A stretch of DNA of 64,000 nucleotides from Myxocyprinus asiaticus (Eukaryota > Chordata > Actinopteri > Cypriniformes > Catostomidae), in the NCBI RefSeq assembly GCF_019703515.2, contig NC_059349.1, positions 28,324,744-28,388,743 of the forward strand, in the 5' to 3' direction. Below, in pieces: positions 35,435 to 46,741 of this stretch. A program made the position numbers and the translations under genes. Numbering within the stretch: position 1 is the first letter of the stretch; every line of letters starts with the position of its first letter. The notes under the pieces are model-generated. The model saw only the letters and a list, made by a program, of their open reading frames with translations, ran no database searches and was not told the origin of the DNA.

Positions 35435-35956
35435 TCTATTGTGTATTCTATATATAAATCTTTTTTTTTCAATATTTATCTATTTTTTTATTCAATTTTA
35501 ATTATTTTTTAAAAGTCTTGTTGCTGTTTTTGTATTGTTGTGTACTGGAAGCTCCTGTCACCAAGACAAATTCCTTGTATTTGTAAGCATACTTGGCAAT
35601 AAAGCTCATTCTGATTCTGAAGTTGAGAAAAAGCCAAGAGTACATTTCTGCAAATTCTAGGCAAAGTGTGGCCACTTTGAAGATGCTAAAATATAACACA
35701 GTTTTGATTTATTTTGGATTTTTTTTTTAATCACAACGTAATTCCCATAGTTCCATTTATGTTATTCCATAGTTTTGATGACTTTACTATTATTCTAAAA
35801 TGTGAAGGAAAAAAATTATAATAAAGAATGAGTAAGTGTTTCAAAACCATTGACTGGTAATGTATATAGTGTTAAAATATCGTCTCGTCTCGTTCTCGTG
35901 AGCCCAGTATCGTGTATCATCTCGTCTCGTGAGCTAAGTGTATTGTCACACCCCTA

Positions 35957-37019
35957 CAACTAATACACTGATTGCAATGTCTGATTTTAAGGATGAACAA
36001 TTTTGGAACTGTGTTCCATCGCCACTTGATGTCTAATGTAAAATTTGGGTCCTAAAGCAAAACTGCTGCTATAAACTATCAAACTGAATGATTAATTTGA
36101 CAAGAAGACTGACTGGCAAAGACTCATGAAGACCTAAATATTTTTTCCAGAGGAACTATAAATGATACTGTGCCACATCTGATGGCAAAAATAACTCAAG
36201 GCAGCATATTTTTCTGATAACTGCTTTATATGCTATGATAGTTTCATTTAAAACGTATGCCCTACACATTCTTACATAAATCACCAAGTCATTGAAAATC
36301 TAATATTTCATAATAAGGTTTTGAAATAACAACAATACTCTCAAAGTAATCAAGGCGTCCTAAACGGTTACTTCTTGCCAAAAGAAACATATTTTGCAAT
36401 AATGTTAGATTCTGATGGTAGGGGCTAAGAATTATAATTTAGTTCAAACATATATGCAAGTATATCATCTTTGAAAATTGATCAGGGGAAAATGAGCTTT
36501 CTGCTTGTTGACTTTATTTTGGCACCACAAATTTGAACCTTTGTATGTTTTGAGTCCATCTTAAGATAGCTGGTAATGGACAGTCTGAATGAAACATTTT
36601 TGTAATGTTAAGTAAGTTCTGCTCAGATGTTAGGTGATAAAACAGATTTCCAGTTTACTGCCACAGTCCTTGTTATGTGGAGTTTTTGTCATACCACCTC
36701 AAGAATGATTGTTGTTTACATAAAGCAAATCATCCCACATGTTCTCTTTCCATGTGCCTGGATAAGTAAAAATTCAGAAACAAACACTGTCCTGTTTGTG
36801 GTGAGTGGCAACATAAATCTTTTAAAGCTGAAGTTTGTAATTCTGAAGTTTGCTGCAAATATCAAGAAACAGAATTGCAAAATAATGACTGTTTTCAAAC
36901 AGATTTCCCGTTTCCTGAATAATCCCCATCCGCCATTAGTCGGACATACAGATAGCCCTGCCCCAAACTCACACCACTGGTTGAGCAAAAGTTACTGTTT
37001 ACAGCAGGTTAAGATCCCT
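35957..37019. other. glis intron, no gene recognised
   Basis: AT-rich. 36820-36980 resembles a GC-richer tract near 16490-16560 (CACACCA-TGGTTG-GCC/GC motif and GCCCCAAACTCACACCACTG), so it may be an old dispersed repeat. No exon seen. Confidence 0.4.
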
Positions 37020-38215
37020 AAAGGTGCTGTAAGTGATTTTTTCATGTAAAGGTATGCAAAATGTTTTTCTACTTCCTGAAAGATATCACTGAAATAAGTG
37101 TTGTGAGATATCTCACCGGTCTCTGTGACAGCTCAAGACTCTGTAAACAGCAAACAAAAATGTGTCTGCGGACCGTGGTCTCTGACGCTTTCTGCATGTC
37201 AATCATTTGATATGACATAGTGTTGTAGTTGCAGTGAATTATTGAGGCTTAATGCCATTTTCTGATTTATAATTTGTCAGTTGAGGCTGCTATTTCGCTA
37301 CATTTGTGTTTGACAACCGTGGAAACATGCTTTGTGTCGGTCTCAACAGTATAGACCTTATTCACAGACTGTGATGACGCTTTTCCACCTTATTTATCAG
37401 TGTAAATCTAAAAAAAAAAAAATTATATTATACATTTTTAAAATAGTGAGTGTAAATTTATTACATTATGCTTTGTGTTTTATTACCCTGGGATTAGTTT
37501 TAAAAAATGAATTACCACAGCTGCGAGGGGGTTCGATTACAGCTGCTGAGAGTGAGACAGTCAATTTGGCATCTTCTCTCATCTGACTTGCTTAATCCTC
37601 CGCTCTCTATTTTTTTCCTCTTCTGGAAAGTCATTCAAACATAATAGTGCATTTTTTCTTTTGGTCTTGGAGCAAATGGGTAAGTGAAAATAATATTTGC
37701 TGTGATCTCCTATTTACCACTGTTGAAGTTTACCCTGCAAATGTTTACTTCCACTTTCCAAAACCCGGAGTGTGAAAAAGGGGTAACACTTTACAATAAG
37801 GTTCCATTTGTTAACATTAGTTAACAACATTAGTTAACAATGAACAATACTTATTAAGCATTTATTAATCTTAGTTAATGTTACTTTCAATATATACTAA
37901 TAAATATTTAAAATCAAAGATTGTATTAGTTTACATTAGTTAATGCACTATGAATTATGAACATGAACTAACAATGAACAATTGTATTTTTATTAACTAA
38001 CATTAACAAATTAATAAATGATGTAACAAATATATTGTTCATTGTTTGTTCATGTTACCTAATGCATTTTTACTAATGTTAACAAATGGAACCTTATTGT
38101 AAAGTGTTACCGAAAAAGGTCTATTGGTGTGGTGTTTTGGAAAGAGTGGGTGTGGCTAAATCAACTTCTCAGTCTAGTGGAAGTTAGAATGGCTAAAATC
38201 GCTTACAGCACCTTT
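37020..38215. mobile_element. Non-autonomous TIR element (AAAGGTGCTGTAAG ends)
   Basis: Left end AAAGGTGCTGTAAGTGATTT; right end AAAATCGCTTACAGCACCTTT is its inverted copy. The ends resemble those of the hAT-like element at 13988-15985 (AAAGGTGCACTCAGTAAG). No clear target duplication. A second MITE sits inside at 37782-38111. No coding content. Confidence 0.7.
37782..38111. mobile_element. hAT-type MITE (330 bp), GGTAACACTTTACAATAAGG ends
   Basis: Ends GGTAACACTTTACAATAAGG and CCTTATTGTAAAGTGTTACC are perfect inverses. The 8-bp target duplication is GAAAAAGG at 37774-37781 and 38112-38119. The interior is built of TTAACATTAGTTAA-like palindromic motifs. I recall this family as very common in fish genomes. 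Confidence 0.9.
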
Positions 38216-38983
38216 AAAACAAACCTAGCAATGTTTTAATAGTGCTACAGTGTCTTTGGCTTACTTAGAGCTGTCTCTGCATGTTAGACTAGGATATGAG
38301 AAGTATAACACTGAAAACAGTACACACTTCAGCTTTACAATAAAGAGAAATATTATAACAAATTACAACAGTCATTCCCACGTGGCTTATAGTGACTACA
38401 ATTGCAAAAAATCCCCAAATGAGGGTATTTAAATTTTCTATATGGCATAAAATATGCAACCATCAAGATCAGATCAAATCACTTCTCAATCTACACATAT
38501 TTGCATGACAGCACAATAGTAATAGAGAAAGCAGAGGTCATGGGTTAACTGTGTGTTGTGAAAATATGCAAATATGTTATAAAATTTAGTTCAAGTGAAG
38601 AAATGTGTTTTCACACTTCTTAACCCCATCATTCTTAGGGCAGGGAAGATTTGCATCCATCAGATCGACCATGTTGGTTTAATAAGAACATCACACGCAC
38701 ATGTTGCTAACACTGCCAGTATATGTATTGCAGATGGATTCTTACAGTCAGTGACAAATAGCCAAATAGTTACAAGTAAAATTGTTCCAATATGTATTAG
38801 AGAGGCAAACTAGATTTGTCCATGTTGTATGTTTGTTGAACTTTATGTTGTTTCACAATGTTCTGAAAACCATCCTTTCCAAATTCACACAACAACTAAT
38901 GTAACTTAGAAATCCTGCCCAAGACTTAAAAATGCAGCCGTCACACTAATCATGCTCATATTGACAGATGTGTTAATAATCAC
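38216..38983. other. glis intron, nothing recognised
   Basis: AT-rich, no repeat family or splice-flanked open segment identified. Confidence 0.4.
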
Positions 38984-39116
38984 CTCAGCTGATTGATTTT
39001 GTTATTTGGAAGATGGTTGAGAGGGCTGATGGTGCAGTGTCTGGTGGATTGCTCCACGCTCATATTGGTGGTTCCTGATAAGACTCTGCTGCAGGATTCG
39101 TCATCCTCTGAGTATG
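38984..39116 (-). CDS. glis1: glis1-like C-terminal-half exon
   Basis: The acceptor is GGGTTTACAG|CATACT and the donor is CAGCTGAG|GTGATT. It takes one base from the previous exon and passes two to the next. Peptide (A)YSEDDESCSRVLSGTTNMSV, then EQSTRHCTISPLNHLPNNKINQL. There is no stop in the used frame, and the phase joins both neighbours, which is the main support. It is Ser/Thr-rich, as is usual for GLIS C-terminal activation regions. Confidence 0.72.
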
Positions 39117-39271
39117 CTGTAAACCCATAGGAACAAAAAAGTATCTCTTAAATCTCTTTAAGATCTCTTTAATTACTCAATTGTTTCTCCTAGAACAATT
39201 AGAATTCTGGCAATATTTACTCACCCTTATGTTGATTCAAAACTGTATGACCTTCACCTCGTGGATCACTT

Positions 39272-39746
39272 TTATAGTACACCCAAAAATTTAAATTCTC
39301 TCATCATTTACTCACCCTCATGTCATCCCAGATGTGTATGACTTTCTTTCTTCTGGTGAACACAAATTAAGATTTTTAGAAGACTATCTCAGTTCTGTAG
39401 GTCCATACAATGCAAGTGAATGGTGGCCAGAACTTTGAAGGTTCAAAAAGCATGACTCCAGTGGTTAAATACATGTCTTCAGAAGCGATATGATGAGCGT
39501 GGGTGAGAAACAGATCAATATTTAAGTCTTTTTTTTTACTATAAATTCTCCTCCTTGCCCAGTAGGTGGCGATATGTAAATGCATATCCCCAAAAACAAA
39601 AGAAGAGATTTACAGTAAAAAAGGACTTAAATATTGATCTGTTTCTCACCATTACTTATCATATCGCTTCTGAAGATATGGATTTAACCACTGGAGTCAT
39701 ATGGATTAATTTCAAAGTTAATTTTTGGGTGAACTATTCCTTTAAG
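39272..39746. mobile_element. Hairpin MITE of the GTAGGTCCATACAATGCAAG family
   Basis: Left end ATAGTACACCCAAAAATTTA then CTCATCATTTACTCACCCTC; right end AATTTTTGGGTGAACTATTC, the inverse of the left. It includes GTAGGTCCATACAATGCAAG and an inverted arm around 39540-39700. Non-coding. Confidence 0.8.
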
Positions 39747-41137
39747 GTTGTCATTTTGGGGCTTGAAAGACCTGGTCCTGATTCAGTTTCATTAAATGGA
39801 ATAGAACAACCAAGATATTCTTCATAAATTTTCCTTCTGTGATCCATGGCACAAAGAAAGTCAGATGGGTTTGGAACAATGAGTAAAATATGACAAAGTA
39901 CACTTTAGGGTAAACTAAATCTTTAAATCTTTTAAATCTCCTGAGCTATGAAAGAGCAACATTAGAGCAATAAAAAAAAACTCCTCTAGGAAAGAGACAG
40001 TCACATTAGGGCCTTCCAGTATTCATATTGAATGTAAAATTATCACATAATGTGTTTGGCTAAATTTAGCTGATTTAGTGGCAGATTTTAATAAACATGT
40101 TAAAGAAATCTAAAATCATTGGGTTCATTTTAAGAATTATTGTTAGAGTGCTTTAAAATGTGAGACACCGTTGCCTAAACTGAACAGGAAGTAAGCATCA
40201 CAACATAGTATTTTAATATCACCTATTCCTCCTGATCTAACATTCATCTAGGTAAAAAATTAGGCAGTTCTGCTTGCTGAAGTTAATCATCTTTCACAAC
40301 CATTCTTAAATTAAAACATTGTTTGTCTGTTTCTGTCTGCCTGCCACATCTCTTCAAAAAGTAGCGAGCAGTCTAAGGCAATTATTGCAGACAGCCCTCC
40401 TGGATTTTCAATTCAGGTGTTGGCTAAAGGAACTTTGCTCTGTCTGACAGCTTCTTGACTCAGTCACAAGCATTTGAAGGGAAAAGCGGCTGGAATGGAA
40501 CAGATTCTGGAGAATGCAAGAGTCATGCATGGGGTGGCTGCTTGCCCACAGTGGGTGCCCAGTGACTGAGTAAACACTTCTCTTTTGAGCTTGTGGAACA
40601 GCTGATGTCAGAAAGAGTACGTAGTGCAAATGATGGCTATAGGGAAATGAGGAAGGGAGTGGACAAGGCTGGTCTGAATACACTCTCCTCAGGACACATC
40701 TGTAATGCCAAATGGCATGTTCACTTAAAAAAAAAGTTCTACAGACAGACATGGGCATACTTTGCACTTAGATTTAAAAACTAAATTGGATAGTTTGGAA
40801 TTATACAGTGTGCTTGTGTACATGGTTCTACAATGTCATCTTTCACTAGCATTGGGTGCATCTATGTTATACCTATTTTGCTTATTATGGTTTATTTGTG
40901 GTTAGTTAAAACAGGATAAGTTCACCTAAAAATGAAAATTCTGTCAACATTTACTCACCCATGTGTCATTCAAAACCTTCAAGAATTCCTTCTTTTCCTT
41001 GGAACACCAAAGCAGAGACATATTGAAGACTAATGGTTGCTCACTTCCTTGCATTTACAATGTACGTAGACTGGAGAGTTTAAGCTTCAAAGCACCAAAA
41101 AAGATTTGTAAAAGAGGCCCATGGATTTATATATATA
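39747..41137. other. glis intron, partial MITE only
   Basis: 40918-41105 begins like the hairpin MITE family (ACCTAAAAATGAAAATTCTG, TCAACATTTACTCACCCATG) but diverges. Nothing else recognised. Confidence 0.4.
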
Positions 41138-42382
41138 CACTATATTGCCAAAAGTATTCGCTCATCTGCCTTTAGACGCATATGAATTTAAGTGACATCC
41201 CATTCTTAATCCATAGGGTTTAATATGACGTCGGCCCACCCTTTGCAGCTATAACAGCTTCAACTCTTCTGGGAAGGCTTTCCACAAGGTTTAGGAGTGT
41301 GTTTATGGGAATTTTTGACCATTCTTCCAGAAGCGCATTTGTGAGGTCAGACACTGATGTTGGACGAGAAGGCCTGGCTCGCAGTCTTCGCTCTAATTCA
41401 TCCCAAAGGTGCTCTATCGGGTTGAGGACAGGACTCTGTGCAGGCCAGTCAAGTTCTTCCACACCAAACTCGCTCATCCATGTCTTTATGGACCTTGCTT
41501 TGTGCACTGGTGCGCAGTCATGTTGGAACAGGAAGGGGCCATCCCCAAACTGTTCCCACAAAGTTGGGAGCATGGAATTGTCCAAAATCTCTTGGTATGC
41601 TGAAGCATTCAGAGTTCCTTTCACTGGAACTAAGGGGCCAAGCCCAGCTCCTGAAAAACAACCCCACACCATAATCCCCCCTCCACCAAACTTCACAGTT
41701 GGCACAATGCAGTCAGACAAGTACCGTTCTCCTGGCAACCGCCAAACCCAGACTCGTCCATCAGATTGCCAGATGGAGACGCATGATTCGTCACTCCAGA
41801 GAACGCGTCTCCACTGCTCTAGAGTCCAGTGGCGGCGTGCTTTACACCACTGCATCCGACGCTTTGCATTGCACTTGGTGATGTATGGCTTGGATGCAGC
41901 TGCTCAGCCATGGAAACCCATTCCATGAAGCTCTCTATGCACTGTTCTTGAGCTAATCTGAAGGCCACATGAACTTTGGAGGTCTGTAGCGATTGACTCT
42001 GCAGAAAGTTGGCGACCTCTGTGCACTATGCGCCTCAGCATCCGCTGACCCCGCTCTGTCATTTTACGTGGCCTACCACTTCGTGGCTGAGTTGCTGTCA
42101 TTCCCAATCGCTTCCACTTTGTTATAATACCACTGACAGTTGACTGTGGAATATTTAGTAGCGAGGAAATTTCACCACTGGACTTGTTGCACAGGTGGCA
42201 TCCTATCACAGTACCACGCTGGAATTCACTGAGCTCCTGAGAGCGGCCCATTCTTTCACAAATGTTTGTAGAAGCAGTCTGCATGCCTAGGTGCTTCATT
42301 TTATACACCTGTGGCCATGGAAGTGATTGGAACACCTGAATTCAATTATTTGGATGGGTGAGCGAATACTTTTGGCAATATA

Positions 42383-42385
<3 letters not shown>
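41138..42385 (-). mobile_element. Tc1/mariner element, 1.25 kb, nearly intact
   Basis: Ends CACTATATTGCCAAAAGTAT (left) and ATACTTTTGGCAATATAGTG (right) are perfect inverses. TA lies at the left junction; the right junction runs into a GT/TA microsatellite (42386-42442), so the target TA is not clean there. It contains a single long transposase frame in reverse orientation. Confidence 0.95.
41220..42335 (-). pseudogene. Tc1-type DD34E transposase interrupted by one in-frame TGA
   Basis: The frame runs from 42335 to 41220 without a shift; the only stop is TGA at 41904-41906 (after HGMGFHG, before [10 protein letters not shown]), fitting a CpG-type CGA to TGA change. The N-terminal helix-turn-helix pair is MGRSQELSEFQRGTVIG to IPQSTVSGIITKWKR, followed by a GRPRK hook (SGRPRKMTERG). 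The catalytic triad is complete: Asp in LWSDESC, Asp in FQHDCAP, Glu in LNPIEHLW, with 34 residues between the last two. The closing motif is [16 protein letters not shown]. The likely start is one of the early Mets (42335, or MKHLG or MGRSQ further in). Confidence 0.93.

Positions 42386-42442
<57 letters not shown>
42386..42442. repeat. GT/TA microsatellite
   Basis: GTGTGTGTA followed by about 24 TA repeats, directly at the right end of the Tc1 element. Confidence 0.9.
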
Positions 42443-42444
<2 letters not shown>

Positions 42445-42647
42445 TATATATTCCAAGTATTTTGTAACCATACCATAGTTTTGGTTAGAAACCTAGTTGT
42501 TATTCAGTGATAATTTTCCCCCTCCAGTAAGCTGGTTATTCTCAACCAAACTCAAGGCCTGATTCAAAAGGACTGAAGAAAAAATTAATTGGCCTTCTAA
42601 CATAGTCAGAAGTGAAGGTAGACCAAGAGCCATCAAGAATAACCTAC

Positions 42648-42792
42648 CCGTAAAGCTTTCTTGATGAATCTTACTGAGGGAGCCGGAACACCTGTGGTAT
42701 GGGATGTGAACTGAAGGAGTAGAGCCATGGAGATGCTGCAGGCCAGTGCACACATCCACAACTTCCTGCTCCACCTTATTATGTAGCTGGCC
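42648..42792 (-). CDS. glis1: glis1-like exon after the zinc fingers
   Basis: 48 codons plus one base. The acceptor is TTTCACAG|GGCCAG and the donor is ACGG|GTAGGT. The peptide begins GQLHNKVEQEVVDVCTGLQH, then LHGSTPSVHIPYHRC. Its VVDVCTGLQHLH stretch parallels the short acidic/hydrophobic motif that follows the fingers in GLIS1 and GLIS3 (D-L/V-LT-x-C-L-x-x-Q-x-L-Q). Position, strand, splice sites and phase all fit the gene; sequence similarity alone is modest. Confidence 0.75.
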
Positions 42793-42905
42793 CTGTGAAA
42801 CCACAGAAAACATATAAATAGCAAAAACCGTGGCTAGTTGTCACACTTTTTTCTTCAGTGAATGGTTCTCAGGGTAGGTTTAATTTCTACATTGCCAGAT
42901 ACCTT

Positions 42906-43569
42906 AAAGGGATAGTTAACCCTAAAATGAAAGTTATCTAATCATTTACTCATCCTCATGCCATCCTAGATGTGTATAACTTACTTTCTTCTGCTGAACA
43001 CAATCTAAAATTTTTAGAAGAATATCTCAGCTCTGTAGGTCCATAAAATGCAAGTGAATGGTGGCCAGAACTTTGAAGCTCCAAAAAGCAGACAAAGGCA
43101 GCATTAAAGTAATCCATAAGACTCCAGTGGTTAAATCCACATCTTCTGAAGCGATATGAAAGGAGTGGGTGAGAAACAGATAACATTTTAAGTCCTTTTT
43201 TACTACAAATTCTCCTCCCTGCCCAGTAGTTGTCGATATGCATGAAGAATGCGAATTGCCAAAAACAAAAGAAGAATGTGAAAGTGAAAGTAAAAGTAGA
43301 GATTTATAGAAAAAAGGACTTAAATTTTGATCTGTTTCTCACCCACACCTAACATTTTGCTTCTGAAGATATGGATAAAACCACTGTAGTCAGATTACTT
43401 TTATGCTGCCTTTCTATGCTTTTTGGAGCTTCAAAGTTCTGGAGCTCATATATTCTTCTAAAAATTGTTGCTTGTGTTCTGCAGAAGAAAGAAAATCAAA
43501 CACATATGGGATGGCATGAGGGTGAATAAATGATGAGAGAATTTTCATTTTTGGGTGAACTATCCCTTG
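42906..43569. mobile_element. Hairpin MITE of the GTAGGTCCATACAATGCAAG family, complete ends
   Basis: Left end GGGATAGTTAACCCTAAAAT; right end ATTTTTGGGTGAACTATCCC, its inverse. Two long arms face each other around 43200-43300. It is the most complete copy in the window. Confidence 0.85.
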
Positions 43570-44922
43570 AGGTCTCGGCTACAAAAAAGCTACTGAAAAT
43601 TTCCACCATTAATGCCCAGAAAAAAAGATACAGTTGGTTGAACACACATTGACCTCAGGGCAAGTTCTCACACTATATGGGGTAAGTTGTCACAGTTGAA
43701 CCTGTCATTATACCAGTGGTCGTAAGTTTCATCTGAATATTGGGAGGAAAACTTTCCCCATCTGTCACCCCACCACTACCAGCAAAACAAAATCCATGCC
43801 TCTCTTTAAAACCACACCTGCATTAAGCAGCCTATAATAATCCTTTCAGCAAAATATAAAAAAATAATACAATTATGAAGCAAAAAATTATTCATGAAAC
43901 AACAAAAACGTAAATAGTAACACAAAAATATCAAAACATTGTAAAACAAATATCGCAATTGATAAATTGTATACATTTATGACATTTACAACACATGTGA
44001 CAACCTGCCCCAATAAAATTGTGATAACATGCACCAACCTGACTTTCATGAAAAATACTTTTGTCCTAAGAACACATTTAAACCTTTCAGTAAAAATCTG
44101 CCTTAATAATGTAGTTGACCCTTGCTCTACTGTATGCCAGTGTCGTTTGATTATGTTTGCTAGTTTACCCAAGCATTGTAACAAAAATATGATGATAGTG
44201 AAAATCTATTTTGAGGGCAGAATTCACAAAAACATTTTGAAGTAGGTGTTTGACTCCAATATACACATCTATACTAGAGAAAACACACATTTGTGCAATT
44301 TGACTTTTGGCTCCACTACTGAGATACAGCCCTTGTGACAACTTGCCCTTGTGACAACCAGCCCCTGACTCCCCTATACCACTGATGTACTACTCTGATA
44401 AAGCAGACAACACAGCCTGTTGCTCATAACACATTACTGCAAGGAGATGCCACCTGACTGAGAGCACCAAAGTCCCATTGTTGCTGAAACAACTTTCTGT
44501 TTTTGATTCAATTTAGCATTCACTGAAGCTGGTGAGCATGTTTTGCATTTGCATGTCACATCTGGCCTCTTGAGGAACAGTACTACACTGCTTATTAGCT
44601 GAATTACGGGAACACATGTGTTCTTGCTTAGTGTGCCATAGCCATGGGAATACACAAAGATCTGCTTCATCATCCTCCTTTGTTAGAGAGCAGGGACAGC
44701 CCATAAAACAATAGGCTTTTTCATTAGGGATCCACGGAATATAGAAGATTAGTGAAGAAGTTTAATGCATTAAACAATGTGACTTCATTTATCAGGTCAT
44801 TAAGCTTATCTAATTATTTGCACATTGCGTGTTTTTTTAGATTTTTAATTTACTGAGCGGAGCTGAGCTTTTTATAATGAGTTTTTTTATATATAAAACT
44901 AACCTACACTTGAGATTGTTAC
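43570..44922. other. glis intron; possible degenerate TIR repeat around 43660-44370
   Basis: GGGCAAGTTCTCACAC and GGGGTAAGTTGTCACAG near 43660-43700 are answered in inverse by GTGACAACTTGCCC and GTGACAACCAGCCCC near 44335-44370, suggesting an old non-autonomous element. No exon recognised between here and the finger-5 exon. Confidence 0.45.
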
Positions 44923-45033
44923 CTTGTCCTGAGCCTGCAGGGCTTTACTGGTGTGGGTCTTGACATGTTTGCGCAAGGAGCTGGGGTCCGTGTAGCGTTT
45001 GGTGCACCCTGGGAGCTGACAAGCATATGGTTT
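44923..45033 (-). CDS. glis1: glis1-like exon encoding zinc finger 5
   Basis: 37 codons, phase 0. The acceptor is CCTTGTAG|AAACCA and the donor is GACAAG|GTAACA. Peptide [20 protein letters not shown], then [17 protein letters not shown]. It has both Cys and both His of a C2H2 finger plus the TDPSSLRKH helix shared by GLI, GLIS and ZIC proteins. The basic tail after the finger probably contributes to nuclear localisation. Confidence 0.92.
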
Positions 45034-45206
45034 CTACAAGGATTACCATAAAAAATAAATAAAGCAGGAGGCACAGCAGAAGAAAAAATGATGAATTATT
45101 AGTTTATATGCTTCAATATTCACTGGTTTATGAACATTGAACTAATGAATTAAAATATCACTATTTAGTACAGTTTTGCCAAATGGCAACATATAATTTT
45201 CATTAA

Positions 45207-46373
45207 CCTTCCTATTGCGACCCGGGAGAGGTGTATAATGATTTTTAAATACCACATATTTTGAAGTATGGGAACCAAACTTTGGTACTTTGTCAAGACT
45301 TTCTAAATACACATAATATATATATTTTTTTCTTTCAGATTTTTCAATAAAATTGTTTGATATAATCATTGAACATTTTTCTTTTAACATTTTTTGCGTT
45401 CGCGGGTCAATTTTGACCCGGGAATCAATTGTGGCTTTACACATGACATTATAGATCTTTTTGTACATCTTTGAGTTTGATTTTCTTCAATTACATTTAG
45501 CCTTTTTCCCATACTCTCTCACACACTTTTTCTGTCTCTCACTGGTACTGCATCTTGTTTACAAACATGCACACACACATACACATGCAACCACACACAG
45601 ACACACACACATTCCTGTACAAAACAGACATGGCAGATGTAACAAACATAACAAATAAACTAAATCAAAGGTACTACTGTCTGTGGCAAGAGCAAAAGTT
45701 CATGCACACATTAGTCTAAATAGGCTTGAAAGAGGGAATTGTCCACATTTTACTCTGTAGCCATCTGATGCCGAACCAGCTTGCAGCATACTCACACATC
45801 AACATTCGGCAGTTCATGCAAGTAAATAGAATAGATTTGGCTTAAAAACAGTATAAAGAAGTATTAATGTTGTATACTTGAGTCGATGATGTTTGGTTGA
45901 AAAAGAATATGTTGGTTTCATAACTTTTGACCACCAAGTTGTATTGTGCATTTATGAGTAATAAGACATTCATTCAAATTACTGGTAATTCTCACATTAG
46001 ATGTTAATGTAAATTGTATATTATTTTATATTTAGATAACAATTTCACAGAAATGTTGATAAAGATGAATTCACATCTATCACACTGGTTTTGCTGTAGT
46101 TAATGTATATTTTGAAATGTCAAAGAATTTCTACATTTAATTATTTTTAAAAAATGGCATATTAATGAATTACTTTTATATTTGTCAGTAAACAGGCCAA
46201 AAATATCAGTCTTTTTACACGTATGAGCAGTTACGAACTTATTATTGACTTACAATATAGTTTTAGATGAAAACCATAGGTTTATGAATGATTTATAAGT
46301 TTGAATTCCACCTGGTCAAAATTGACTTGCAAATTCAAAATGTGTATGCAGATTCTGAACGCAGTAGGAGGGT
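45207..46373. mobile_element. TTAA-target (piggyBac-like or Kolobok-like) non-autonomous element
   Basis: TTAA at 45203-45206 and 46374-46377 flank ends CCTTCCTATTGCG and CGCAGTAGGAGGGT (inverse, with mismatches). A GCGGGTCAATTTTGACCCGG palindrome lies at about 45402-45422. A CA-rich microsatellite lies at about 45570-45612. No transposase seen. Confidence 0.65.
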
Positions 46374-46679
46374 TTAATTGTATTGTTAGAATTAAAAGGG
46401 CAGTCTTTTACAGAATAATAAATAATAATATGCCATTTTTAAGCCATGTAACATTACATGTTCACTGTTTATTAGAGGGAAGACACAGTCATGCTGAAGT
46501 GCCCCTCAAATTGCAAGCTTAAACACATTTCTTCTACATCTGGATATTTGTGCTGCATCTTTGCTAATTTAAATAGACATTGGTGTTCACATATCAGTAT
46601 TAGGAAATTAAGAAAATATGAACGTTGCCATTTATGAGAATTCTGTACCACAATGGAATTACATTTCCTTAATGGGATT

Positions 46680-46741
<62 letters not shown>

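Larger units (their letters stand above)
32274..35618 (+). mobile_element. L2-type LINE, ~3.3 kb, with 6-bp target duplication
   Basis: Flanked by the direct repeat GAAGTT at 32268-32273 and 35619-35624. The ORF region is 32425-35156. The 3' UTR holds GT/TA microsatellites (35294-35430) and ends CTTGGCAATAAAGCTCATTC then TGATTCT, the short-repeat tail typical of fish L2. A different subfamily from the copy at 5687-9207. Confidence 0.9.
31976..35862. mobile_element. Tc1-type MITE split by an L2 LINE
   Basis: Left terminus CACTACCGGTCAAAACGTTT; right terminus AACCATTGACTGGTAATG in inverse, each next to TA. Internal text (CTTAAAAATCTTTTGATCTG, ATTATTCTAAAATGTGAAGG) matches the split copy at 13904-16290. 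Before the LINE arrived it would have been about 540 bases. Non-coding. Confidence 0.75.
31144..35956 (+). mobile_element. hAT element (outer layer of a four-layer nest)
   Basis: Termini TAGAGGTGTGACGATATTAA (left) and GTCACACCCCTA (right) are inverted repeats with one mismatch in the first twelve bases. They are flanked by TAACTAAT (31136-31143) and CAACTAAT (35957-35964), an 8-bp target duplication with one mismatch. Inside the left end is a BED-finger fragment, as in hAT/ZBED-type transposases. Later insertions occupy most of the interior: a hairpin MITE (31345-31627) and a Tc1-type MITE (31976-35862) that itself holds an L2 LINE (32274-35618). Confidence 0.8.

Noticed and set aside
35270..35512. 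Open frames with Tyr/Val/Cys repeats on both strands
   Set aside because: Translated GT/TA microsatellite.
36627..37049. 140-residue plus-strand open frame
   Set aside because: Crosses into the terminal repeat of the element at 37020 and shows no conserved motif; chance frame.
41299..41928. 209-residue plus-strand frame
   Set aside because: Antisense of the Tc1 transposase, with no protein-like features of its own.
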